Below are positions 34,676 through 42,841 of a stretch of 64,000 bases of DNA, piece by piece. Each line of letters begins with the position of its first letter. Position 1 is the first letter of the stretch. Location: assembly GCF_004784465.1 (NCBI RefSeq), contig NZ_SRRU01000003.1, positions 248,001 to 312,000 of the forward strand, given 5' to 3'. Below the pieces are notes generated by a model. The model was not told the DNA's origin. It saw nothing but the letters and a program-made list of their open reading frames with translations, and searched no databases. The position numbers and the translations under genes were made by a program. Origin of the DNA: Streptomyces griseoluteus (GTDB lineage Bacteria > Actinomycetota > Actinomycetes > Streptomycetales > Streptomycetaceae).

Positions 34676-35076
34676 GCCCCGGTCGCCCGTCGGCGGCGTA
34701 CGAGGAAGACCACCGCGCCGCCCGCCGCGAGCGCACCGGCGGAACTGCCGCCGATCAGCATGCCGTCGGAGCCCGAGTCGGTGCCGGCGGAGCCGGTGGC
34801 CACGCCGGTGTCGGGCGCGCCACTCGGTACGACGCCGACCTGGCCGCGTCCCTCGCCCGGCGCGACGGACGGCACGGGGGTGGCCGCCCGGCCCGGCATC
34901 CGGGTGGGAACCGCACTCGGCTCCGCACTGGCCGGTGCGCTCGGCCGGGCCGACGGTGCGGAGCCGACGGGGCGGGGGGTGGGGGACGAGTTCGCCCCGG
35001 CGGCGAACGCGGGCACCGTGCTCGCCAGCACGGCGACGCACGCGGTTGCCGTGGCACTGAGGACTGTTCGGCGCAT
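34672..35076 (-). CDS. Small exported protein with C-terminal anchor, possible sortase substrate
   Basis: 134 residues. The Sec signal peptide ends near VPAFA (residue 25). A Pro/Ser-rich middle leads to APDTG (residues 87-91), a Gly/Ser linker, one membrane helix (residues 106-126, LIGGSSAGALAAGGAVVFLV) and RRRR. This is the layout of a cell-wall sorting signal, but the pentapeptide has Ala in place of the Leu of LPXTG. Its stop overlaps the class F sortase start, so the two are translated together. Confidence 0.72.
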   Translation of the reverse strand: MRRTVLSATATACVAVLASTVPAFAAGANSSPTPRPVGSAPSARPSAPASAEPSAVPTRMPGRAATPVPSVAPGEGRGQVGVVPSGAPDTGVATGSAGTDSGSDGMLIGGSSAGALAAGGAVVFLVRRRRATGA

Positions 35077-35285
35077 GTATCGCTCTCTTTCGTCGGCCGG
35101 TCCGGCGGGTGGCCGGGACGGCTGCGTGATGAATCGAGCGAAGAGACGAGACAGGCTCAGCAGGGGTTGTAAAGGATCGGCAAAGTCGCGTCAGCCACTG
35201 GCCCGGGCCGGCGGTCCCGTGAACCACGTCCGGTGCAACTCACCGGTGACGCGCACGCGTTCCCTCAGTTCAGGGCCGAAGCGAG

Positions 35286-35711
35286 TCACTGGCCGAGGAA
35301 GCTCAGCCGCACCTGACGGCTGGGGTTGTCCCTGTTGGTGTCCACCAGGCACACCGACTGCCACGTGCCCAGCTCCAGGCTGCCGCCGATGACGGGCAGC
35401 GTGGCGTGGGGCGGGACGATCGCCGGGAGGACGTGGTCGCGGCCGTGACCGGGGCTGCCGTGGCGGTGCTGCCAGCGGTCGTCGGCCGGGAGCAGGGTGT
35501 GCAGGGCGGTGAGCAGGTCGTCGTCGCTGCCGGCGCCGGTCTCGATGACGGCGACGCCGCAGGTCGCGTGGGGGACGAAGATGTTGAGCAGGCCGTCGCG
35601 GCCCGCCGCGACCTCGCCCAGGAAGTGTTCGCACTCCTGAGTGAGGTCCACGACCCGCTCACGGGACCCGGTGGCGACGTCGAGCACGCGCGTGGTGAAG
35701 GCATCTGACAT
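35286..35711 (-). CDS. YjbQ family protein (UPF0047)
   Basis: 141 residues from the ATG at 35711 after GGAG. The family pattern is clear: NIFVPHATCGVAVIE, DDLLTALHTLLP, HGSPGHGRDHVLPAI, SLELGTWQSVCLVD and RQVRLSFLG. YjbQ proteins form trimers and show weak thiamine-phosphate synthase activity in some bacteria; the true role is unsettled. It is divergent from the ssu leader. Confidence 0.9.
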   Translation of the reverse strand: MSDAFTTRVLDVATGSRERVVDLTQECEHFLGEVAAGRDGLLNIFVPHATCGVAVIETGAGSDDDLLTALHTLLPADDRWQHRHGSPGHGRDHVLPAIVPPHATLPVIGGSLELGTWQSVCLVDTNRDNPSRQVRLSFLGQ

Positions 35712-35832
35712 GTCTCCATCCTCACCCACCGTTCACGCTTCACGCCTTCCGGCACGACTGTTCCCGACACTGGCAGTCCACTGACCGAGACACCGTTGAC
35801 CGGCGAACGCCCGCCTGGCTACGTTCACCGGC

Positions 35833-35916
35833 ATGTCGCGTTCAGCCCTGCTCACCACGCGCGGTCACATCGACCTGCTGCGGGTGGCCTCCGCCGCGTG
35901 TCGCCCCGGCCGCTGA
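35833..35916 (+). CDS. Leader peptide of the ssu operon
   Basis: A 27-codon frame, too short for routine gene calling, ends 143 bases before ssuC. It encodes MSRSALLTTRGHIDLLR, then VASAACRPGR. The pattern of basic start, HxDLLRV, then Ala/Ser and a Cys-Arg near the end matches the small 'putative leader peptide' found before sulfur-assimilation operons in many Streptomyces. The Cys codon (TGT, 35899-35901) near the end suits ribosome stalling on low Cys-tRNA. Such peptides control downstream genes rather than act as proteins. Confidence 0.78.
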   Translation: MSRSALLTTRGHIDLLRVASAACRPGR

Positions 35917-35997
35917 CGCCTTTCTCTCGTTCCACCTCCGCCCTTTCCCCGGGCCGCCTCGCGTTCCCCGCCCGCCGCACGTGACCCTCCGCTGAGC

Positions 35998-36031
35998 CGA
36001 GGGCGCCGTGGCGGTGACGGGCGCACCCTCG
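35998..36031 (+). promoter_or_regulatory. Attenuator-like hairpin between leader and ssuC
   Basis: CGAGGG (35998-36003) pairs with CCCTCG (36026-36031). After a two-base bulge, CGCC pairs with GGCG inside, leaving a loop of about 12 bases. It is followed by pyrimidine-rich TTCCCGCTCTCC. It lies 82 bases past the leader stop, placed to act as a terminator or as the alternative to the ribosome-site hairpin next to it. Confidence 0.5.
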
Positions 36032-36039
36032 TTCCCGCT

Positions 36040-36054
36040 CTCCACCGTGTGGAG
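36040..36054 (+). promoter_or_regulatory. Hairpin covering the ssuC ribosome binding site
   Basis: CTCCAC-CGT-GTGGAG is a perfect 6-base stem with a three-base loop. Its right arm contains the ssuC Shine-Dalgarno GGAG (36051-36054), five bases before the ATG at 36060. When folded, it should block translation of ssuC. Combined with the leader peptide, it suggests translational attenuation. Confidence 0.6.
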
Positions 36055-36059
36055 CACCC

Positions 36060-36929
36060 ATGAGCATCAGCCATGCCCCACCGCATCCATCCGACGCGGC
36101 GGGCACCGCCAAGCCGCCCGCCTCCCCCACCCTGCAGCGCCTCGTCCCCGCCTCCTCCCGGCGCAGCCGGCTCCCCCGCTGGCTGCGCCGCACCACCGGC
36201 CCGCTCACCCTCCTCGTGCTGTGGCAAGTGCTCAGTTCAACCGGCGCGTTGGCACCCGATGTGCTCGCCTCCCCTGGACGGATAACCCAGGTCGCCGGTG
36301 ACCTGATAGCCGACGGTTCGCTGCCCTCCGCGATGGGCATCTCCCTGCGCCGCGTCGCCGCCGGACTGGTCCTCGGCACCGTCGTCGGCACCGGACTCGC
36401 CCTGATATCCGGGCTGTTCCGCATCGGCGAGGATGTCGTCGACGCCCCTGTGCAGATGCTGCGCACGGTGCCGTTCGTGGGACTGATCCCGCTCTTCATC
36501 ATCTGGTTCGGCATCGGTGAGACCCCCAAGATCGCCATCATCACGCTGGGCGTGACCTTCCCGCTCTACCTGAACGTCTACGCGGGCATTCGCGGTGTCG
36601 ACACCCAACTCATCGAGGCGGGCGAATCTCTGGGGCTCTCCCGCTGGGGTCTGGTCCGTCATGTGGTGCTGCCGGGCGCCCTGCCCGGCGCACTCACCGG
36701 TCTGCGCTACTCCCTCGGCATCGCCTGGCTCGCGCTGGTCTTCGCCGAACAGGTCAACGCCGACTCCGGCATCGGCTTCCTGATGGTCCAGGCCCGCGAC
36801 TTCCTGCGGACCGACGTGATCGTGGTCTGCCTCATCGTCTATGCCTTCCTCGGCCTCCTCGCCGACTTCATCGTCCGCTCCCTCGAAAGGCTGTTGCTGC
36901 GATGGCGACCGACGTTCACGGGCCGGTGA
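36060..36929 (+). CDS. ssuC: Aliphatic sulfonate ABC transporter permease
   Basis: 289 residues with six predicted helices after a basic N-terminus. The binding-protein-dependent permease signature EAGESLGLSRWGLVRHVVLPGALPGALTG (EAA loop; split here by motif) is typical of the SsuC/TauC/NrtB group, as is VPFVGLIPLFIIWFGIGETP. It forms the channel for alkanesulfonates. The end overlaps ssuB by 28 bases. First gene after the leader peptide. Confidence 0.93.
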   Translation: MSISHAPPHPSDAAGTAKPPASPTLQRLVPASSRRSRLPRWLRRTTGPLTLLVLWQVLSSTGALAPDVLASPGRITQVAGDLIADGSLPSAMGISLRRVAAGLVLGTVVGTGLALISGLFRIGEDVVDAPVQMLRTVPFVGLIPLFIIWFGIGETPKIAIITLGVTFPLYLNVYAGIRGVDTQLIEAGESLGLSRWGLVRHVVLPGALPGALTGLRYSLGIAWLALVFAEQVNADSGIGFLMVQARDFLRTDVIVVCLIVYAFLGLLADFIVRSLERLLLRWRPTFTGR

Positions 36930-37657
36930 GCCCCGCGGCCACCCCGGTCGCCCAGGCCGTCCACGTCGAGGGGCTGACCCGTGCGTTCGACGGCCGCGCC
37001 GTCGTCGACGACCTCCATCTGGACCTCGCACCGGGCGAGTTCGTCGCCCTGCTCGGCCGCAGCGGTTGCGGCAAGTCCACGCTGCTCCGGGTGCTCGCCG
37101 GGCTCGACCGGGACATCGACGGCACGGTGATGGTCCCCCGCCGCCGCGGGGTCGCCTTCCAGGCACCCCGGCTCATGCCCTGGAAGCGGGTGTGGCGCAA
37201 CGTCCTGCTGGGTCTGCCCGGCAAGCCCGAACGCGCCCTGGCTGAGCAGGCGTTGGAGGAGGTCGGGCTCGGCCACCGGGTGAACGCCTGGCCCAAGACC
37301 CTCTCCGGCGGCGAAGCCCAGCGCGTCTCCCTCGCACGTGCCCTGGTCCGCGAACCCGATCTCCTGCTGCTGGACGAGCCGTTCGGCGCGCTGGACGCGC
37401 TGACCCGCATCAACGCCCAGCGTCTTGTCGGCGAGTTGTGGCAGCGCCGGGGCTGCGCGGTCCTGCTCGTCACGCACGACGTGGAGGAGGCCGTACTGCT
37501 CGCCGACCGCGTCCTGGTGATGGACGGCGGCCGCATCGCGCACGAGCAGCGCGTCGAACTCGACCGGCCCCGCGAACTCACCGACCCCCGCTTCGCCGCG
37601 ATCCGCGCCGATCTGCTGGGCCGCCTCGGTGTCACACCGGCGGCCCAAGCGGCCTGA
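36902..37657 (+). CDS. ssuB: Aliphatic sulfonate ABC transporter ATP-binding protein
   Basis: 251 residues. Walker A is GRSGCGKST, the Q-loop follows in VAFQAPRLMPWKRVWRN, the signature is LSGGEAQRVSLARAL, Walker B is LLLLDEPFGALD and the switch His is in LLVTHDVEEA. PRLMPWK in the Q-loop region is typical of SsuB/TauB. It powers the SsuC channel from the cytoplasmic face. The start lies inside ssuC, so translation is coupled. Confidence 0.94.
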   Translation: MATDVHGPVSPAATPVAQAVHVEGLTRAFDGRAVVDDLHLDLAPGEFVALLGRSGCGKSTLLRVLAGLDRDIDGTVMVPRRRGVAFQAPRLMPWKRVWRNVLLGLPGKPERALAEQALEEVGLGHRVNAWPKTLSGGEAQRVSLARALVREPDLLLLDEPFGALDALTRINAQRLVGELWQRRGCAVLLVTHDVEEAVLLADRVLVMDGGRIAHEQRVELDRPRELTDPRFAAIRADLLGRLGVTPAAQAA

Positions 37658-37721
37658 CCCTCCCTCGTTCGCTCGCCCCATGACCCTCGCATCGTGACCT
37701 CCCCACCATGACCTCCGCACC

Positions 37722-38750
37722 ATGAACGGAACCTTCATGCGACGACTCCTGGTCCCCTCAGCGCTGCTCCTCCCTCTGGCCCTGCTGCTCACCTCCTGCG
37801 GTGGGGACTCCGCCGCCGACACGGGCGCGCGGATCGACGGCTCGGGCTCCGTCACCCTCTCCGTCGGCGACCAGAAGGGCGGCTCCGAGGCCATCCTGCG
37901 GGCCGCCGGGGAGCTGAAGAACCTGGACTACCGGATCAAGTGGTCGACCTTCACCTCCGGGCCGCCCCTACTGGAGGCGGTCAACGCCGGGGCCGTGGAC
38001 GTCGGAGGCGTCGGCAACACCCCGCCCGTCTTCGCGGCGGGCGCCGGCTCCAAGATCTCGGTCGTGGCCGCCTGGCACGGCAGGTCCCGAGGCGACACCA
38101 TCCTCGTCCGCAACGACTCCAAGCTGACCAGTCCGAAGCAGCTCAAGGGCAGGTCCGTGGCCGTCGCCCAGGGCTCCTCCGCCCACTACCAACTGGTCGC
38201 CTCCCTCGAAGCCGCCGGGCTCCACCTGAAGGACATCAAGGTGAAGTACCTTCAGCCGGCCGACGCGCTCGCCGCGTTCAACTCCGGCAAGGTCGACGCC
38301 TGGGCGGTCTGGGACCCGTACACCTCGCAGGTTCTCCAGGGCAAGCAGGGCCGGGTACTCACGACCGGCGACGGTGTCACCAACGGCCTCTCCTTCCAGG
38401 TCGCCTCGCCCGCCGCGCTGCGGAACCCCGAGAAGGCCGCCGCCGTCAAGGACTACCTGGCCCGGCTGCGGCGCGCGCAGGACTGGGTGCACGGCCACCA
38501 GGCGGAGTGGGCGAAGGTGTGGGCGAAGGACACCGGGCTGCCGTACGACGTGGCGCTCGCCTCCGTACGCCGTACCAACGCCACCCGTGTCGCCGTCGCC
38601 GTGGACAAGCCCCTGGTCGCCTCCGAGCAGCGGATCGCCGACACGTTCACCGAGCTGAACCTCATCCCGAAGAAGGTCGACTTCGGAGACTTCGTGGACG
38701 CGCGCTTCAACGGCGACCTGCCGCCCTCCACCACTCCGGCCAAGCACTGA
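37722..38750 (+). CDS. ssuA: Aliphatic sulfonate-binding lipoprotein
   Basis: 342 residues from the ATG at 37722; the ATG at 37737 also leaves a full signal. The lipobox LLTSC places lipid attachment about residue 26. The mature part is an NMT1/SsuA-type binding fold: GAVDVGGVGNTPPVFAA, VAAWHGRSRGDTILV, LKGRSVAVAQGSSAHY and VDAWAVWDPYTSQV. It delivers sulfonates to the permease. A weak ribosome site and a short ATGACCTC-type repeat precede the start. Confidence 0.93.
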   Translation: MNGTFMRRLLVPSALLLPLALLLTSCGGDSAADTGARIDGSGSVTLSVGDQKGGSEAILRAAGELKNLDYRIKWSTFTSGPPLLEAVNAGAVDVGGVGNTPPVFAAGAGSKISVVAAWHGRSRGDTILVRNDSKLTSPKQLKGRSVAVAQGSSAHYQLVASLEAAGLHLKDIKVKYLQPADALAAFNSGKVDAWAVWDPYTSQVLQGKQGRVLTTGDGVTNGLSFQVASPAALRNPEKAAAVKDYLARLRRAQDWVHGHQAEWAKVWAKDTGLPYDVALASVRRTNATRVAVAVDKPLVASEQRIADTFTELNLIPKKVDFGDFVDARFNGDLPPSTTPAKH

Positions 38751-38766
38751 CACGGGAGGCCCCCTC

Positions 38767-39924
38767 ATGACCGTACGACTCCACTGGTTCCTGCCGACCG
38801 GCGGCGACGGCCGCACCCTCCTCGACCGGCACGCCTACGGCTCCAACATCGGCCGCGAGACCCGCGGCCTGCGTACCCCCGACATCGAGTACCTGGCACA
38901 GATAGCCAAGGCGGCCGAGCAACTGGGCTTCGAGGCGGTGCTCACCCCGACCGGTACCTGGTGCGAGGACGCCTGGCTGACCACGGTGGCCCTCGCCCAG
39001 CACACCGAACGCCTGAAGTTCCTGGTCGCCTTCCGCCCCGGCCTTCTCTCGCCCACCCTGGCGGCGCAGATGGCCGCGACCTACCAGCGCCTCACCCGCG
39101 GACGGCTCCTGCTCAACGTCGTCACCGGCGGCGACTCCGCCGAACAGCGCCGCTTCGGCGACCACCTCGACCACGACCGGCGCTACGAACGCACCGGCGA
39201 GTTCCTGTCCGTCGTACGCGGCGTCTGGCAGGGCGAGCCGTATGACTTCCACGGCGCCCACTACGACGTGGACGGCGGCCTCACCTCCCTCCCGCCGGAC
39301 CCGGTGCCGGAGATCTTCTTCGGCGGCTCCTCCCAGGCCGCTGGTCCAGTGGCCGCCCGCCACGCGGACGTGTATCTGACCTGGGGTGAGCCGCCGGCCC
39401 AGGTGAAGGAGAAGATCGACTGGATTCGGTCACTGGCCGAACGGGAGGGGCGCACGGTCCGGTTCGGCATCCGGCTGCACACCATCTCCCGCGACTCCTC
39501 CGCCGACGCCTGGTCGACGGCGAACCGGCTCCTCGACGACCTGGACTCCGACACCATCGCCGCCGCCCAGGCGGCCCTGGGACGCAGCGAGTCGGTCGGC
39601 CAGCGGCGGATGCTGGAACTGCACGGCGGCTCCCGCGACCAGTTGGAGATCTACCCCAACCTCTGGGCGGGCGTCGGACTGGTCCGGGGTGGCGCGGGCA
39701 CCGCCCTGGTCGGCAGCCACGCGGAGGTCGCCGACCGGATCGAGGAGTATCACACCCTCGGCGTCGAACACTTCGTGCTCTCCGGATATCCGCACCTGGA
39801 GGAGGCGTACTGGTTCGGCGAGGGCGTGATCCCCGAACTGGCCGCCCGTGGGCTGCTGTCCCCCGACACCGCGTCCCGGGTCACCGGGCGCCGGGCCCCG
39901 CTCCTGGTCGCCCGCGGCCGCTGA
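38767..39924 (+). CDS. ssuD: FMNH2-dependent alkanesulfonate monooxygenase
   Basis: 385 residues after GGGAGG, 16 bases past ssuA. The bacterial luciferase-like fold shows the SsuD pattern: LHWFLPTGGDGR, PTGTWCEDAWL, NVVTGGDSAEQRRFGDHLDHD, and FFGGSSQAAGPVAARHADVYLTWGEP. It uses FMNH2 and O2 to release sulfite from alkanesulfonates. No ssuE flavin reductase gene is in the operon, so reduced flavin must come from another locus. Confidence 0.94.
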   Translation: MTVRLHWFLPTGGDGRTLLDRHAYGSNIGRETRGLRTPDIEYLAQIAKAAEQLGFEAVLTPTGTWCEDAWLTTVALAQHTERLKFLVAFRPGLLSPTLAAQMAATYQRLTRGRLLLNVVTGGDSAEQRRFGDHLDHDRRYERTGEFLSVVRGVWQGEPYDFHGAHYDVDGGLTSLPPDPVPEIFFGGSSQAAGPVAARHADVYLTWGEPPAQVKEKIDWIRSLAEREGRTVRFGIRLHTISRDSSADAWSTANRLLDDLDSDTIAAAQAALGRSESVGQRRMLELHGGSRDQLEIYPNLWAGVGLVRGGAGTALVGSHAEVADRIEEYHTLGVEHFVLSGYPHLEEAYWFGEGVIPELAARGLLSPDTASRVTGRRAPLLVARGR

Positions 39925-39963
39925 GCCCTCCGGGCCGCGCTCACCCCTGGCCGCCCCGGCCGC

Positions 39964-40842
39964 TCACTGGGGCGGCGGGGTGACCGGACCGTGGCTTCCG
40001 GACCGCGTGCCCGGACGGGTCTCGGCCTTCTGCTGGGCATTGAAGTCGGCCACGTTCCGAAGATGTTGGGTGTAGTCAGCGGTGAAGCGTGTGTCGCCGG
40101 GCTTGACAGTGACGAAGTACAACCAGTCCCCCTTCGGCGGGTTGGTCACCGCCCGCATCGCGTCCTCACCGGGGTTGTCGATCGGCGTCGGCGGCAGCCC
40201 CATGCGCTGGTAGGAGTTGTACGGGCTCTCGATCCGGGTGTCGTTGATGCTGGTGTGGATGGTGTTGCGCTTCAGGGCGTAGTTGAGGGTCGAGTCCATC
40301 TGAAGCGGCATCCCGCGCTCCAGCCGGTTGAAGACGACGCGGGCCACCTTCCCCATGTCGCTCTTGGTGGCCGCCTCGGCCTGCACGATGCTCGCGACGG
40401 TGACCGCCTCGTAGACGTTCATCGCGTTCCGTTGCGCTCCGGCCGCGACCGGTGCGCCGTTGAACCTTCGGTTGGCCGTCTCGACCATCTGGCGGAGCAG
40501 CGATTCGGCGGTGGTGTCGTCGGTGAGGGTGTAGGTCGCCGGGAAGAGATAGCCCTCCGGGTTGCCGTCGGCAGCGGACTCCAGCTTGAGCCCCGCCGTG
40601 GCAACGGTCTTCTGGGCGCTGCCGGGCGGCAAGGCGAGCGCCTTGTCGATCGCGTCGTAGATCTGGCTCGCGCGCCAGCCCTCCGGGATGACCAGGGTGG
40701 TGGGTTCGTCGTCCCCGAATCCGCCCAGGCTCAGCGGCACCACCACGGCGGTGCCGGCCAGGACGGCGCCGACCCCGACGAGGGCGAGCCTGCCCCGGCG
40801 CGTCAGCCGCATCATGCTCCATGACCGAGTCTTCGTCTGCAT
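39964..40842 (-). CDS. mltG: MltG-like endolytic murein transglycosylase
   Basis: 292 residues from the ATG at 40842; an internal ATG at 40815 after GGAG is an alternative. One membrane helix (residues 16-38) precedes a LysM-like segment (TTLVIPEGWRASQIYDAI) and the YceG domain. The domain contains EGYLFPATYTL, the catalytic Glu in ASIVQAEA, VFNRLERGMPLQMDSTLNYAL, and SPYNSYQRMGLPPTPIDNPG. It cuts nascent peptidoglycan strands. It is shorter than the main Streptomyces MltG, so it may be a second paralog. Confidence 0.88.
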   Translation of the reverse strand: MQTKTRSWSMMRLTRRGRLALVGVGAVLAGTAVVVPLSLGGFGDDEPTTLVIPEGWRASQIYDAIDKALALPPGSAQKTVATAGLKLESAADGNPEGYLFPATYTLTDDTTAESLLRQMVETANRRFNGAPVAAGAQRNAMNVYEAVTVASIVQAEAATKSDMGKVARVVFNRLERGMPLQMDSTLNYALKRNTIHTSINDTRIESPYNSYQRMGLPPTPIDNPGEDAMRAVTNPPKGDWLYFVTVKPGDTRFTADYTQHLRNVADFNAQQKAETRPGTRSGSHGPVTPPPQ

Positions 40843-40885
40843 GCGGGCACGGTAATACGCATATTGCCGTAAACCCGACATATCG

Positions 40886-42727
40886 TCAGCTTGTCGGCTC
40901 CTGATCGCCCGTCATGACGGCACGTCCGCCGCTGGGTTCGAGCTGAGCGTCCCGGCGCACGAGTGCCGCGTAGCGTCCGTCGCGCTCCAGCAGTTCGTCG
41001 TGCGTGCCCAGTTCGGCGACCCGGCCGGAGTCGAGGACGGCTATCTGGTCGGCGTCCCGGACGGTCGAGAGCCGGTGGGCGATGGTGATCGTGGTCCGGT
41101 CCGCCGACAGGGCGTCGATCGCATCCTGGACCGCCGCCTCCGTCCGGGTGTCGAGGGCGCTGGTCGCCTCGTCCAGGATGAGCACAGGCGGATCGCGCAG
41201 GATGGTGCGGGCGATGGCCAGACGCTGTTTCTCCCCACCGGAGAACCGGTGCCCCCGTTCGCCGACGATCGTCTCGTATCCGTCCGGCAGGGCGGTGATG
41301 TGGTCGTGGATCTGGGCGGCGCGGGCGGCCGCGTGCAGCTCGTCGTCGGTGGCGTCGGGCTTGGCGAAGCGGAGGTTGTCGGCGACGGAGGCGTGGAAGA
41401 GGTAGGTCTCCTGCGCGACGACGCCGACCGCGCGGGCGAGGGTGTCGAAGTCGAGGTCACGGACGTCCACCCCGTCCACGGTGACGCGGCCCCCGGTGAC
41501 GTCGTACAGCCGGGGCACCAGGCAGCCGAACGTCGACTTGCCGGCACCGGTCGGCCCCACCACGGCGAGACTGCCCCCGGCGGGCACGGTGAGGTCGATG
41601 CCGTCGAGGACCGGGCCGCTCTTGTCGTCGTACCGGAACTCGACCCCCTCGAAGCGGACCTCACCCTTGACCTCGCCCAGGTGGACGGGGTCCTCGCGCT
41701 CGGTGATGTCTATGGGCAGGTCGAGGTACTCGAAGATGCGCTGGAAGAGCGCGAGGGACGTCTGGATCTGGACGCCGGTGGACAGCAGGCTCACCGCAGG
41801 CCGGAACAAGCCCTGCTGCAGCGAGACGAAGGCGACCAGCGTGCCCAGCGAGACCTCCGGACCGCCGAACTGGAGGGCCAGACCCGCGGCCCAGTAGATG
41901 AACGCGGGCATCGCCGCCATGACGATGGTGATCACAGCCATGCGCCAGCGGCCCGCCATGCTCGCCCTGACCTCCAGATCGACCAGGCGCTCGGACTCTT
42001 CGGCGAAGCCGGCGGTCAGCGAGTCGGAGCGGCCCATGGTGCGGCCGAGCAGGATGCCGCTGACCGACAGCGACTCGGTGACGGTGGCGGCCATGACGGC
42101 CATCTGTTTCTGCCGCCGGGTGGTGATCTTCTTGCGCTCGTCCCCGACCCGGCGGCTGACCCACACGAACACCGGGAGCAGGACCAGCGAGACGAGCGTG
42201 AGCCGCCAGTCGAGGGCGACCATCGCCACGATCGTGGCGACCACGCTGGTGGTATTGGAGACGAGAGAGGTGGCGGTGGAGGTGACGGTCGCCTGCATCC
42301 CGCCGATGTCGTTGGCGATGCGGGACTGCACCTCGCCGGTGCGGGTGCGGGTGAAGAAGGCGAGGGACATCCGCTGAAGGCGGCCGTAGACGGCGGTGCG
42401 CAGGTCGTGCATGACGCGCTGGCCGACCGTGGTCGAGATCAACGTCTGGAGGACGCCGAAGACGCTGGAGAGGACCGCGCTCAGAATCATGCCGAGCGCG
42501 AGCAGGCTCAACAGTCCGGTGCGGCCCTGCGGGATCGCTACGTCGAGGATCTCGCGCAGGAGGAAGGGTGTGGCCACCGAGACGAGCGAGGAGGCGCCGA
42601 CCAGCAGGCCGACGACGGCGAGCCGGCCACGGTAGGGACGGAAGAGCTTGAGGATGCGGCGCACCTGCCGGGGTTGCTCCCCGGTGTCGGGTGGCGGCGT
42701 CCAGGACGTTTCTCGTTCGAGGTTCAA
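40886..42727 (-). CDS. ABC exporter half-transporter (permease plus ATPase)
   Basis: 613 residues from a TTG at 42727 preceded by AGGAG. Six membrane helices (residues 35-330) are fused to a complete ATPase: Walker A GPTGAGKST, signature FSGGEKQRLAIAR, Walker B VLILDEATSALD and H-loop IAHRLSTV. All motifs are intact, so it can work as a homodimer. It resembles multidrug/lipid exporters. The divergent MarR gene and dyads between them suggest drug-responsive control. Confidence 0.92.
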   Translation of the reverse strand: MNLERETSWTPPPDTGEQPRQVRRILKLFRPYRGRLAVVGLLVGASSLVSVATPFLLREILDVAIPQGRTGLLSLLALGMILSAVLSSVFGVLQTLISTTVGQRVMHDLRTAVYGRLQRMSLAFFTRTRTGEVQSRIANDIGGMQATVTSTATSLVSNTTSVVATIVAMVALDWRLTLVSLVLLPVFVWVSRRVGDERKKITTRRQKQMAVMAATVTESLSVSGILLGRTMGRSDSLTAGFAEESERLVDLEVRASMAGRWRMAVITIVMAAMPAFIYWAAGLALQFGGPEVSLGTLVAFVSLQQGLFRPAVSLLSTGVQIQTSLALFQRIFEYLDLPIDITEREDPVHLGEVKGEVRFEGVEFRYDDKSGPVLDGIDLTVPAGGSLAVVGPTGAGKSTFGCLVPRLYDVTGGRVTVDGVDVRDLDFDTLARAVGVVAQETYLFHASVADNLRFAKPDATDDELHAAARAAQIHDHITALPDGYETIVGERGHRFSGGEKQRLAIARTILRDPPVLILDEATSALDTRTEAAVQDAIDALSADRTTITIAHRLSTVRDADQIAVLDSGRVAELGTHDELLERDGRYAALVRRDAQLEPSGGRAVMTGDQEPTS

Positions 42728-42782
42728 AGGACTCCTAGGAAAGCGAGAAGGGCCGGACCGACGACGGCCGACTCTGGTTCAT

Positions 42783-42795
42783 TGAGCATAGCTCA
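42783..42795. promoter_or_regulatory. Operator dyad 1 between ABC exporter and MarR genes
   Basis: TGAGC-ATA-GCTCA is a perfect inverted repeat of 5-base arms, 56 bases from the exporter start. It overlaps dyad 2 by three bases. Confidence 0.5.
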
Positions 42796-42817
42796 TTGTT
42801 ACCTTCACTCACAATGA
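42793..42817. promoter_or_regulatory. Operator dyad 2 between ABC exporter and MarR genes
   Basis: TCATTGT and ACAATGA are perfect 7-base arms around an 11-base spacer. The site ends 24 bases before the MarR start and covers the region upstream of its TATTGT -10-like hexamer (42830-42835). It fits binding by a MarR dimer. Confidence 0.58.
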
Positions 42818-42841
42818 ATGGCGTCCTGATATTGTTCCCAC

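Noticed and set aside
37680..37724. Short ATGACCTCC-like repeats before ssuA as a regulatory array
   Set aside because: The copies are few, imperfect and inside an operon; they look like chance or slippage near a weak start site.
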